From Clostridiales bacterium UBA1390 (GTDB taxonomy: Bacteria > Bacillota > Clostridia > Lachnospirales > Bianqueaceae), in assembly GCA_002305315.1 (NCBI GenBank), contig DBQQ01000017.1, positions 7,930 through 71,929 on the forward strand: 64,000 bases of DNA, in the 5' to 3' direction. A program made the position numbers and the translations under genes. The notes below the pieces were generated by a model. It was not told the origin of the DNA. It ran no database searches and saw nothing but the letters and a program-made list of their open reading frames with translations. Of the stretch, positions 18,342-25,671 are shown one piece after another; the first letter of the stretch is position 1, and each line of letters begins with the position of its first letter.

Positions 18342-20039
18342 TTAGTGAATCGGGAGTCCGCAGGAGTGACTTGGTACAGTGTCCAGTTCCTTCTCAGATT
18401 GCTGCAGGGCATAATAGCGATATCCGCCGATCAGGTTATAGCACTGAAAACCGTGCTGCATCAGAATCCGGCAGGCCAGATAGCTCCGCAGACCGCTCTG
18501 ACAGTTTACATAGATCGGCTTCTGTGGATCCAGTTCACCCATACGCTCGCGCAGGCTGTCCAGCGGAATGTGCAGGGTATGGGGGATGTGCCCAGCCGCA
18601 TACTCCCTGTCCGTTCGTACATCCAGCATGATGATGCTCCCGTCCTGCGGCAGCCCTTCGATATCCTGATAACGATACTGTTTTACCAGGCCCTGCCGCA
18701 CATTTTCGATGACAAAACCGGCCATATTCACAGGATCCTTCGCCGAGGAAAACGGAGGTGCATAGGCCAATTCCAACTCCGCCAGATCCTGTCCCGTCAT
18801 ATGCGCGCGAATGGACACGGCCAGCACGTCGATGCGTTTATCCACGCCCGCAAATCCCACGATCTGCGCGCCCAGGATGCGTCCTGTCTCTTTGTGGAAT
18901 AAAACCTTCACCGTCATATTGGAGGCCCCCGGATAGTAGCTCGCATGAGACGGTGAGAACGTGACCACATAGTCATACGGAATGCCCGCCGCCTCTGCGC
19001 TCCGTTCATTCAAACCCGTGGACGCAATGCTCATGTCAAAGAGCTTCAGGACAGAGGAGCCCTGGCTTCCCGCATAGCTCGTTTCGATGCCGCACATATG
19101 ATCTGCCGCGATGCGCCCCTCCTTATTGGCGGGACCCGCCAGGGCAATCCAGGCCGGTTCCCGGGTCACATAATGCGGTACAGTGACTCCGTCGCCTACT
19201 GCATAAATATCCGGATCAGACGTCTGCATATGCGGATTCACCACAATAGCGCCCCGCATTCCCAGTGTAAGACCCGCATCCTTGGCGAGCCAGGTCTCGG
19301 GACTCACACCGATGGCCAGGATCACCAGATCGGTCTCGATGGCCTCCTGCCCCTCTACCTGTACGGTAATCCCTGTTTCTGTCCTCTCGATCCCTGTCAC
19401 ATTCTGCCGCAGACGAAGATCTACTCCCATCTTTCGCAGATATGCATGAACACCGCAGGCCATATCGTAATCCAGCGGCGGCATCACCTGTTCGCTCTTT
19501 TGCAGGAGCGTGGTCTGGATCCCGGCATGCATGAGATTCTCCAGCATCTCCAGCCCAATGAAGCCACCACCGACAACAACCGCACGCGCCGGCTTTTTCT
19601 TCTCTATCCATTCGCGTATGCGCCAGGTATCTTCCACCGTACGCAGGGTAAAGACACCTTCTGATTCCGTCCCCGGAATGTTTGGCTTGATGGCTGTGGC
19701 ACCTGGTGAAAGCAGGAGTTTATCATAGCTTTCCTCATAGGTCTCTCCTGTGGTCAGATTCCGCACCGTTACGGCCTTCTCTTTCCGACGAATCCGGATC
19801 GCCTCCTGATGTGTCCGCACCTCGATTCGAAATCGATTCCAGAAACTCGTTGGCGTCTGCAGCGTCAGGTCCTCTTTCTCAGTAATAACGCCGCCGATAT
19901 AATAAGGCAACCCACAGTTGGCGTAGGATACATAGCCACTGCGTTCGATGATGATGATCTCCGCGGATTCATCCAGTCTTCTGAGCCTTGCCGCTGCAGT
20001 CGCGCCTCCTGCGACCCCTCCAATAATCACGACTTTCAT
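18342..20039 (-). CDS. CoA-disulfide reductase with C-terminal rhodanese domain
   Basis: This is a flavoprotein disulfide reductase (pyridine nucleotide-disulfide oxidoreductase class) of 565 residues. It opens with the FAD motif GGVAGGATAAARLRR; the single active Cys lies in SYANCGLPY (Cys42), the pattern of CoA-disulfide reductases, and the NAD motif VVVGGGFIGLEM is near residue 155. The last 110 residues form a rhodanese domain with a putative active Cys in NCQSGLRS (about Cys513). Such fusions reduce CoA disulfide or CoA persulfide and are linked to thiol and sulfur redox balance. Close relatives include NADH oxidases and polysulfide reductases, so the substrate is inferred. It carries its own promoter and hairpin leader. 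Confidence 0.88.
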   Translation of the reverse strand: MKVVIIGGVAGGATAAARLRRLDESAEIIIIERSGYVSYANCGLPYYIGGVITEKEDLTLQTPTSFWNRFRIEVRTHQEAIRIRRKEKAVTVRNLTTGETYEESYDKLLLSPGATAIKPNIPGTESEGVFTLRTVEDTWRIREWIEKKKPARAVVVGGGFIGLEMLENLMHAGIQTTLLQKSEQVMPPLDYDMACGVHAYLRKMGVDLRLRQNVTGIERTETGITVQVEGQEAIETDLVILAIGVSPETWLAKDAGLTLGMRGAIVVNPHMQTSDPDIYAVGDGVTVPHYVTREPAWIALAGPANKEGRIAADHMCGIETSYAGSQGSSVLKLFDMSIASTGLNERSAEAAGIPYDYVVTFSPSHASYYPGASNMTVKVLFHKETGRILGAQIVGFAGVDKRIDVLAVSIRAHMTGQDLAELELAYAPPFSSAKDPVNMAGFVIENVRQGLVKQYRYQDIEGLPQDGSIIMLDVRTDREYAAGHIPHTLHIPLDSLRERMGELDPQKPIYVNCQSGLRSYLACRILMQHGFQCYNLIGGYRYYALQQSEKELDTVPSHSCGLPIH

Positions 20040-20099
20040 GCTGATCCTCTCCTTTTTCAGTCAATCTATAAGCCATCGCACTTCCGGTTCCTCACTCGG

Positions 20100-20176
20100 G
20101 GCGTGGCTCAATTTCTTCTAAATATGGGTGGCTGTCATGCCACGCCTATTGTACCACATTTCAGATGCCCTGTCTG
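20100..20176 (-). promoter_or_regulatory. Promoter and hairpin leader of the CoA-disulfide reductase gene
   Basis: On the minus strand CAGACA (20171-20176), 17 nt, TACAAT (20148-20153) with an extended -10 TGG is followed at once by the palindromic arms GGCGTGGC (minus strand; plus 20139-20146) and GCCACGCC (plus 20100-20107). The sequence around the -10 and both arms matches the duplicated element in front of pyrE, while the loop differs. The RNA would begin with this hairpin. Confidence 0.65.
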
Positions 20177-20207
20177 TGACAAAATCACAGGATTTTCAAA
20201 AATATCC

Positions 20208-20235
20208 TTGACAGAATCCGCAGTTCGGCTATGAT
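20208..20235 (+). promoter_or_regulatory. Promoter of the PF09818 ATPase gene
   Basis: TTGACA (20208-20213), 16 nt, TATGAT (20230-20235) is close to consensus. It drives the plus-strand gene starting at 20270 and is divergent from the CoA-disulfide reductase promoter. Confidence 0.8.
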
Positions 20236-20269
20236 GTAATAGAAACTTAAAATAGGGAGGCAATGTGAT

Positions 20270-21979
20270 ATGCAGATGGCTGCAGATCTGAGAAATCTAC
20301 TAGAAAAAATCGATCACCGGGGATACCCGGCCTATAAAGATACGCGAGGAACCTATCAGTTTCCCCAGTACATGATCTCCATTGACCATGTTCAGGGGGA
20401 TCCTTTTGCATCCCCGTCCAAATTGAGCATTCATGTGAAGGGAACCGTCGCCGGCTTTCCTCGTCCCCTCTATGCATCCCCCTGTCAGCGAATCGCCCTG
20501 CAGGATGAATTAACAAGACAATTTGGGTGGCAGATTCATCAATTTTCTTTCCAAGCAAAAGGTTCCGGCAAAAGCGGAATCCTCCGGGTCAGCCCATGTG
20601 GTCAGGAAATTCTGGAGCGAACTGCCTGCCAGATGAATCCTACCACAGGCGATCTTTTACTGCGCTTTGAGGTGGGATTCCCGGCCAATGGACGTACCAT
20701 CAATGCCCAAGAACTCATGAAAATCCTCTTCGATTTTCTGCCCCAATGCGTGGAGCATTCTTTATACTATCGAAATCTGGATGCACGGAGATTACAGTCC
20801 ATTGCAGATCTGGCAGAGGATCAGCAATATATTCGAGAGCAGTTGCCAAGGCTCGGCCTCTGTGCTTTTGTTGCCGATGGGAGCATCCTGCCCCGAGAAT
20901 CCGGGATATCCTCTCGCCCTATGAAGCAGGGGATTCCCTTTGTGTCCCCGGAATCTATGCGAGTCACGCTGGATCTGCCTCATAAAGGCCGGATCAGCGG
21001 CATGGGAATCCGAAAAGGAATCACCCTGATTGTCGGTGGTGGATATCATGGTAAGTCCACCCTGCTCTCAGCCTTGGAGATGGGAGTCTATTCTCATATC
21101 GCTGGAGATGGCCGGGAATATGTCATCACCGATCATACGGCAATGAAAATCCGTGCCGAAGATGGACGCAGCATCTACAAGACGGACATCTCCATGTTTA
21201 TCAACGACTTGCCGAATGGTAAAGATACCCACGCTTTCGTGACAGAAGATGCCAGCGGCAGCACTTCGCAGGCCGCCAATGTAGTAGAGAGCCTGGAAGC
21301 CGACGCCTCCCTGCTTCTCATCGACGAAGATACCAGCGCGACGAATTTTATGATTCGCGATGAGCTGATGCAGCGTGTCATTCACCGGGATATGGAACCC
21401 ATTACCCCTTTTATCGATCGCATTCGAGAACTCTATGAGACATATGGCGTCTCCACCATCGTAGTGGCTGGTAGTTCCGGTTCCTACTTTCACGTTGCCG
21501 ACAGCATCATCCAGATGGATCGCTATATTCCTCGGGATATCACTGCATATGCCAAAAAAGAGGCCTCTGCCTTTCCAGTTCGAAATGAACCCGTATTGCC
21601 GGCGCCCGAGCCCAATTTTAACCGAAAGCCTAAGGCTTCCAGCGAATTTCGTGACCCGGGACGCATCAAGATGAAAACATTAGGACGTGACGGCGTGATG
21701 ATCCAGCGGGAGACCATCGATCTGCGATATGTCGAGCAGATCGCAGATACCGAGCAAGTAACCGCTCTGGGATATTGTATCCTTTATGCGCAAAAACACC
21801 TTCTAAATGGCCAGAAAACTCTGCGTCAAATTGCCCAGGAACTCGATCAGCTTGTGGATCAAAAGACATTAGAAGTGCTGTGCGAAAATCCCTCTCATGT
21901 CAGCCCTATGGCGCGTCCCAGAAAACAGGAAATCCTGGCATGCTTCAATCGGTATCGCACTTTGCTCCATCGTTCATAA
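20270..21979 (+). CDS. ABC-class P-loop ATPase (PF09818 family), function unknown
   Basis: This 569-residue protein matches the family of predicted ABC-class ATPases that stand alone without a membrane partner. The N-terminal part (about 1-240) has the family opening with KIDHRGYPAYKD; the P-loop is GGGYHGKST at about 256-264; a Walker B-like LLLIDEDTSATNFM follows near residue 345, with a Q/R-rich signature region between. It has no transmembrane segments. The biochemical role of the family is not known to me. The ATG at 20270 has GGGAGG 9 nt upstream and a strong promoter. It is the only plus-strand gene between rpsB-tsf and pyrH and is followed by an inverted-repeat region. Confidence 0.87.
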   Translation: MQMAADLRNLLEKIDHRGYPAYKDTRGTYQFPQYMISIDHVQGDPFASPSKLSIHVKGTVAGFPRPLYASPCQRIALQDELTRQFGWQIHQFSFQAKGSGKSGILRVSPCGQEILERTACQMNPTTGDLLLRFEVGFPANGRTINAQELMKILFDFLPQCVEHSLYYRNLDARRLQSIADLAEDQQYIREQLPRLGLCAFVADGSILPRESGISSRPMKQGIPFVSPESMRVTLDLPHKGRISGMGIRKGITLIVGGGYHGKSTLLSALEMGVYSHIAGDGREYVITDHTAMKIRAEDGRSIYKTDISMFINDLPNGKDTHAFVTEDASGSTSQAANVVESLEADASLLLIDEDTSATNFMIRDELMQRVIHRDMEPITPFIDRIRELYETYGVSTIVVAGSSGSYFHVADSIIQMDRYIPRDITAYAKKEASAFPVRNEPVLPAPEPNFNRKPKASSEFRDPGRIKMKTLGRDGVMIQRETIDLRYVEQIADTEQVTALGYCILYAQKHLLNGQKTLRQIAQELDQLVDQKTLEVLCENPSHVSPMARPRKQEILACFNRYRTLLHRS

Positions 21980-22185
21980 GGGGGCTGCGTTCTCATCACT
22001 CTTTGTAAATTTTACATTTCTTTTTGCCGGAGTGATGAGAATTCCAGGGGTGCACGCCTCCCGATGCACTGCGGGGCCTGGATCCTCACGCCTCTCGATG
22101 CGTTGCAAGCCCCATTTTCTCATCACTCACTCTAAATTTTACATTTCTTTTTGCCGGAGTGATGAGAATCTCTGGGCACCCTCTC
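21980..22185. repeat. Intergenic inverted-repeat region, two 52-bp elements
   Basis: Two copies of a 52-bp element (21990-22041 and 22117-22168) each begin TTCTCATCACTC and end GAGTGATGAGAA, a perfect 12-bp inverted repeat, with a near-identical interior containing ATTTTACATTTC. Between them lie two imperfect direct copies of CACGCCTCYCGATGCRYTGC. The same arm pattern and an ATTTT(GTT)ACAT core recur in the 64-bp tandem repeat near 57.2 kb. No gene is visible here. Confidence 0.85.
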
Positions 22186-22191
22186 TTAAAC

Positions 22192-22236
22192 AAAAAGCTC
22201 TATGCAAGCGGTCATCCCACTCACATAGAGCTTTTT
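22192..22236. terminator. Terminator after tsf
   Basis: Arms AAAAAGCTCTATG and CATAGAGCTTTTT around a 19-nt loop, with a T-run on both strands. It ends the rpsB-tsf transcript and can also stop rightward transcription. Confidence 0.88.
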
Positions 22237-22255
22237 ATATTTACGTAAGAACAGA

Positions 22256-23173
22256 TTACTGTCCCATCTGCTTTGCTACTTCTGCTGCAAAGTCTTCCTG
22301 CTTCTTTTCGATGCCTTCACCAGTCTCATAACGAACATAACCCGTTACGGTAACCTCACAGCCTACTTCCTTGGAGACCTGCTTCAGGTACTTACCTACG
22401 GTCAGCTCATCGTCACGGAAGTACACCTGATCCTGCAGACAATACTCCTTCAATTCCTTATTCAGACGGCCTTCCACCATCTTCTTCAGAATAGCCTCGG
22501 GCTTGCCCTCCTTGGAAGCCTGCTCCATCAGAATAGCTCTCTCATGCTCCAGGAATTCCTGAGGCACGTCATCGCGCGTATTGTAACGAGGATTCAATGC
22601 AGCTACCTGCATTGCCACGTTCTTAGCGGCTTCCTTCACGGCGTCGTTTACGATCTCGCTGTTCACATTGACCAGAACCGCGATACGGCCGCCACCATGC
22701 ACGTAAGCGCCTACATAGCTGTTGCTCTTTACCTGCTCGAAACGACGAATCTGCAGATTCTCGCTGATCACAGCAACCTTCGCTACCAGTGCATCCTTAA
22801 CGGTGATGCTGGGATCCTTCTCCCAAGCTTCTGCCATAAAGCCGTCCATATCCGTCGCCTTCGTATCCAGCGCCTGATGCGCCACGTCAGCTACAAACTC
22901 CTGGAAAATCGCATTCTTCGCAACGAAGTCTGTCTCAGAGTTGACCTCTACGATTGCGCCTGTCTTCTGATCCTCAGATACCGCGACAGCCACCAGACCC
23001 TCAGCGGCAATACGACCGGCCTTCTTAGCCGCCGTAGCAATACCAGCCTTACGAAGGTACTCGATAGCGGCATCCATGTCGCCGTCGCTTGCCGTAAGAG
23101 CCTTCTTACAATCCATCATACCTGCGCCGGAAATCTCACGCAGTTCCTTTACCATAGCTGCTGTAATATTCAT
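22256..23173 (-). CDS. tsf: Translation elongation factor Ts
   Basis: EF-Ts recycles EF-Tu by nucleotide exchange. The 305-residue protein has the N-terminal UBA-like domain with the signature LREISGAGMMDCKKAL (about 11-26) and the core with SETDFVAKN (about 79-87). ATG start with GGAGGGAAG upstream. It follows rpsB by 31 nt. Confidence 0.98.
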   Translation of the reverse strand: MNITAAMVKELREISGAGMMDCKKALTASDGDMDAAIEYLRKAGIATAAKKAGRIAAEGLVAVAVSEDQKTGAIVEVNSETDFVAKNAIFQEFVADVAHQALDTKATDMDGFMAEAWEKDPSITVKDALVAKVAVISENLQIRRFEQVKSNSYVGAYVHGGGRIAVLVNVNSEIVNDAVKEAAKNVAMQVAALNPRYNTRDDVPQEFLEHERAILMEQASKEGKPEAILKKMVEGRLNKELKEYCLQDQVYFRDDELTVGKYLKQVSKEVGCEVTVTGYVRYETGEGIEKKQEDFAAEVAKQMGQ

Positions 23174-23204
23174 GCTCTTCCCTCCGAATGTGTAGGATAT
23201 ATGA

Positions 23205-23966
23205 TTACTCTTCTTCCTCTTCCTGTGCCTCAGCCTCGACTTCGCCCTCGGCTTCAGCCTCTTCCTCAGCGGCGCTCATCTGCTCGCCCTGATTTGCCTC
23301 GATTACGGCGTCTGCCATCGTCGCAGCGATCAACTTCACCGCACGAATTGCGTCGTCGTTACCCGGAATCACATAGTCAATCTCATCCGGATCACAGTTT
23401 GTATCTACAATACCTACCAGCGGAATGTCCAGAATATGCGCTTCCTGAATGGCGATATGCTCCTTGCGCGGATCCACGACGAAAATCATGTCCGGCACTT
23501 CCTTCATATCCCGAATTCCGTTCAGGTTCTTCTGCAGCTTGTCCAGCTCTGCCTTCAGATTCAGCACTTCCTTCTTCGGCAGTACATCAAAAGTACCATC
23601 CGCTTCCATGGTCTCCAGCTCAATCATACGATCGATACGGCTGCGGATCGTCTTGAAGTTTGTCAGCATACCACCCAGCCAACGGTTGTTCACATAGAAC
23701 ATGCCGCAACGCTCAGCCTCACTCTTTACAGCCTCCTGTGCCTGCTTCTTGGTACCCACAAACAGAATCTTACCACCTTCAGCTGCAACAGCCTTGACTG
23801 CTGCATACGCCTCATCCACCTTGCGGTTGGTCTTCTGCAGGTCGATAATATAGATGCCATTACGCTCCGTAAAGATGTAAGGAGCCATCTTGGGGTTCCA
23901 TCTTCTGGTCTGATGTCCGAAATGCACGCCGGCTTCCAGAAGCTGCTTCATAGAAATAACACTCAT
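23205..23966 (-). CDS. rpsB: 30S ribosomal protein S2 with acidic tail
   Basis: This is the S2 protein of the small subunit. The 253-residue form starts [13 protein letters not shown] with [13 protein letters not shown] after it, and has [10 protein letters not shown] and [19 protein letters not shown] later. The C terminus is a run of about 20 mostly Glu and Ala residues, longer than in E. coli. The ATG at 23964-23966 is chosen because GGAGGG lies 6 nt upstream; a longer in-frame start would add 19 non-homologous residues. Confidence 0.97.
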   Translation of the reverse strand: MSVISMKQLLEAGVHFGHQTRRWNPKMAPYIFTERNGIYIIDLQKTNRKVDEAYAAVKAVAAEGGKILFVGTKKQAQEAVKSEAERCGMFYVNNRWLGGMLTNFKTIRSRIDRMIELETMEADGTFDVLPKKEVLNLKAELDKLQKNLNGIRDMKEVPDMIFVVDPRKEHIAIQEAHILDIPLVGIVDTNCDPDEIDYVIPGNDDAIRAVKLIAATMADAVIEANQGEQMSAAEEEAEAEGEVEAEAQEEEEE

Positions 23967-24116
23967 GTCTTTCCCTCCGATAATTTTGTTTTTCCTCCTT
24001 ATCCAGCCGTTTTCACATCCCACCCATTAGGGCACCGAGACATTATGACTGGAAAGTGTGGATTTGCCCATTCACGGGCCGACCTTTAGTATACTGGATT
24101 TTCCTCGAAAAATCAA
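23967..24116 (-). promoter_or_regulatory. Promoter and about 115-nt leader of rpsB-tsf
   Basis: On the minus strand TTGATT (24111-24116), 17 nt, TATACT (24088-24093) is a strong promoter. Its -35 overlaps the stop codon of the upstream sigma factor gene. The leader includes a short hairpin (GCCCGTGAATGGGC) and a second GC-rich stretch, CGGTGCCCTAATGGGTGGG. S2 leaders are often autoregulatory; whether this one is cannot be read directly. Confidence 0.78.
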
Positions 24117-24847
24117 GTATCAATTGAAAAATTATTTTTTAACCAGGCAAGTGCCTCTCTCAGACATTTCTCCGTCTTCCATCTGCTGCTTTTTCGTTCC
24201 TGACTGATCCTTCGCAAAGACTTTTCTTCATAATAATAAGCCTGAATCATATCGCGCTGCTCCTCTGGCATCTGTTCCAAGAAACTTCGCAGGAGGCAGC
24301 GCAACCAGATATCTTCCCACGGCACAAGATACTCTATGTCCGGCGAGTTCGCTGGGCACTGCAGACCATATAAGGCAATATGGCAGAACGCCAAATGTTG
24401 ATATACCGTCTGATATTTATGCCATGAGAGCCCCAGTTCCTCAGCCATTTCCTCATGTGTCGGCATTCGCTTCAGCCTTTGACACAAGAGTTCCCGACAA
24501 TTCTTATACCGGAGCATCTTGTGAAACAGATTGCGGGAGAGGCCCGAACTCTGCATCATGCCCTTTTGCATTTGACTATAGATCTTGGGAAGCGCATAGG
24601 TGGAAAAATAAGGATTTCGATGTGGATCATACTTTTCCACGGCTTCCAGCAATCCCATCATGCCGCATTGAAACAAATCCTCTTCTTCCATCTGCCACGG
24701 CATATGGTTCTGAAACAGACAGACACACTTATGCACCAGGTGCACATTCCACCATGCCAACTGATTTCTTTGCTCTATCTTTCTTTCCTGCCAGTATAAG
24801 ACCCAATATCCCTGCTGTTCTTCCGGAAGAAGATTCTTTTGCCTCAC
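24113..24847 (-). CDS. Sigma-70 family RNA polymerase sigma factor (FliA/SigD-like position, divergent)
   Basis: This 244-residue protein has a recognisable sigma-70 region 2 (about 25-95, with EEDLFQCGMMGLLEAVEKYDP and STYALPKI), a region 3 (about 110-150, with PTHEEMAEELGLS) and a weak region 4 (about 190-240). It sits between codY and rpsB, where Bacillus and many Clostridia carry sigD (fliA) after the flagellar genes. No flagellar gene is present here, and the region 4 helix-turn-helix is poorly conserved. The start is a GTG at 24845-24847 with GAGGAG very close, so the true start is uncertain. Function is inferred only as an alternative sigma factor. Confidence 0.78.
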   Translation of the reverse strand: MRQKNLLPEEQQGYWVLYWQERKIEQRNQLAWWNVHLVHKCVCLFQNHMPWQMEEEDLFQCGMMGLLEAVEKYDPHRNPYFSTYALPKIYSQMQKGMMQSSGLSRNLFHKMLRYKNCRELLCQRLKRMPTHEEMAEELGLSWHKYQTVYQHLAFCHIALYGLQCPANSPDIEYLVPWEDIWLRCLLRSFLEQMPEEQRDMIQAYYYEEKSLRRISQERKSSRWKTEKCLREALAWLKNNFSIDT

Positions 24848-24884
24848 TCCTCACGGAGCCTTGTCTGTATGTCACCTTCGAAAA

Positions 24885-25655
24885 TCAGATTCCTGTACCA
24901 TACTTCTGCAGTTCATCTCGTAGTGCAGAATTCAGGATCCGAATATACGTTCCTTTCATACCGAGAGATCTGGATTCGATGACGCCTGCACTTTCGAACT
25001 TGCGCAGTGCGTTTACGATGACGGACCGCGTGATTCCCACCCGATCCGCGATCTTGCTGGCAACCAGAAGTCCCTCATCTCCCTGTAATTCCTGAAAAAT
25101 GTGAAGAATTGCCGCCAGTTCGGAATACGATAATGTCGCAATCGCTGCCTGAATGACCTCGCTCTTCTTTTTCTCCTGTTCATTCTCCCGATAAACTGCC
25201 TGGGCCAGCTCTCTAGCAATCACCATGGATATAAACTCAAGCCTGATCAACTCATCGGTTGTATAATCTGTCTTCTGGCGGCAGATGATCAAGGTCCCCA
25301 TTCTCTGTCCTGCAGAGTCCAATGGTACGAGGACACTCTTTACTATCTCATCTGTGGTTCCAACACCAAATACCCGCAAATCCGCATTTTCTATCACTTC
25401 TGTGATGCGATTCAAAGAGCCGGCTCGACGCTCAGAAACAGAGGTGCCCTTTTCCCAATACGATTCCAGTACATCCTGCTCTCCATCAAAGCGATAGACC
25501 TCCAATGCCTTTCCCTTTTTAGATAGAATCAGCACTTCCGAAGACAGCATCTCTCCGCATAGCGCAGCAATCTCTTCGAACATCAGCGGATCCATGCCCG
25601 CTTTTTTCACAAGACTATGAATCCTTCGTACTTTTTTCAGCAATTCTTCGTTCAT
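24885..25655 (-). CDS. codY: GTP-sensing global transcriptional repressor CodY
   Basis: CodY senses GTP and branched-chain amino acids and represses nutrient-limitation genes. The 256-residue protein has the N-terminal GAF domain (about 1-155), a linker, and the C-terminal winged helix with ASKIADRVGITRSVIVNALR (about 200-219) and ESRSLGMKGTYI, the most conserved part of the family. ATG start with AGGATAAGG upstream. It follows topA by 16 nt, as in Bacillus. Confidence 0.97.
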   Translation of the reverse strand: MNEELLKKVRRIHSLVKKAGMDPLMFEEIAALCGEMLSSEVLILSKKGKALEVYRFDGEQDVLESYWEKGTSVSERRAGSLNRITEVIENADLRVFGVGTTDEIVKSVLVPLDSAGQRMGTLIICRQKTDYTTDELIRLEFISMVIARELAQAVYRENEQEKKKSEVIQAAIATLSYSELAAILHIFQELQGDEGLLVASKIADRVGITRSVIVNALRKFESAGVIESRSLGMKGTYIRILNSALRDELQKYGTGI

Positions 25656-25671
25656 TCGAACCCTTATCCTT

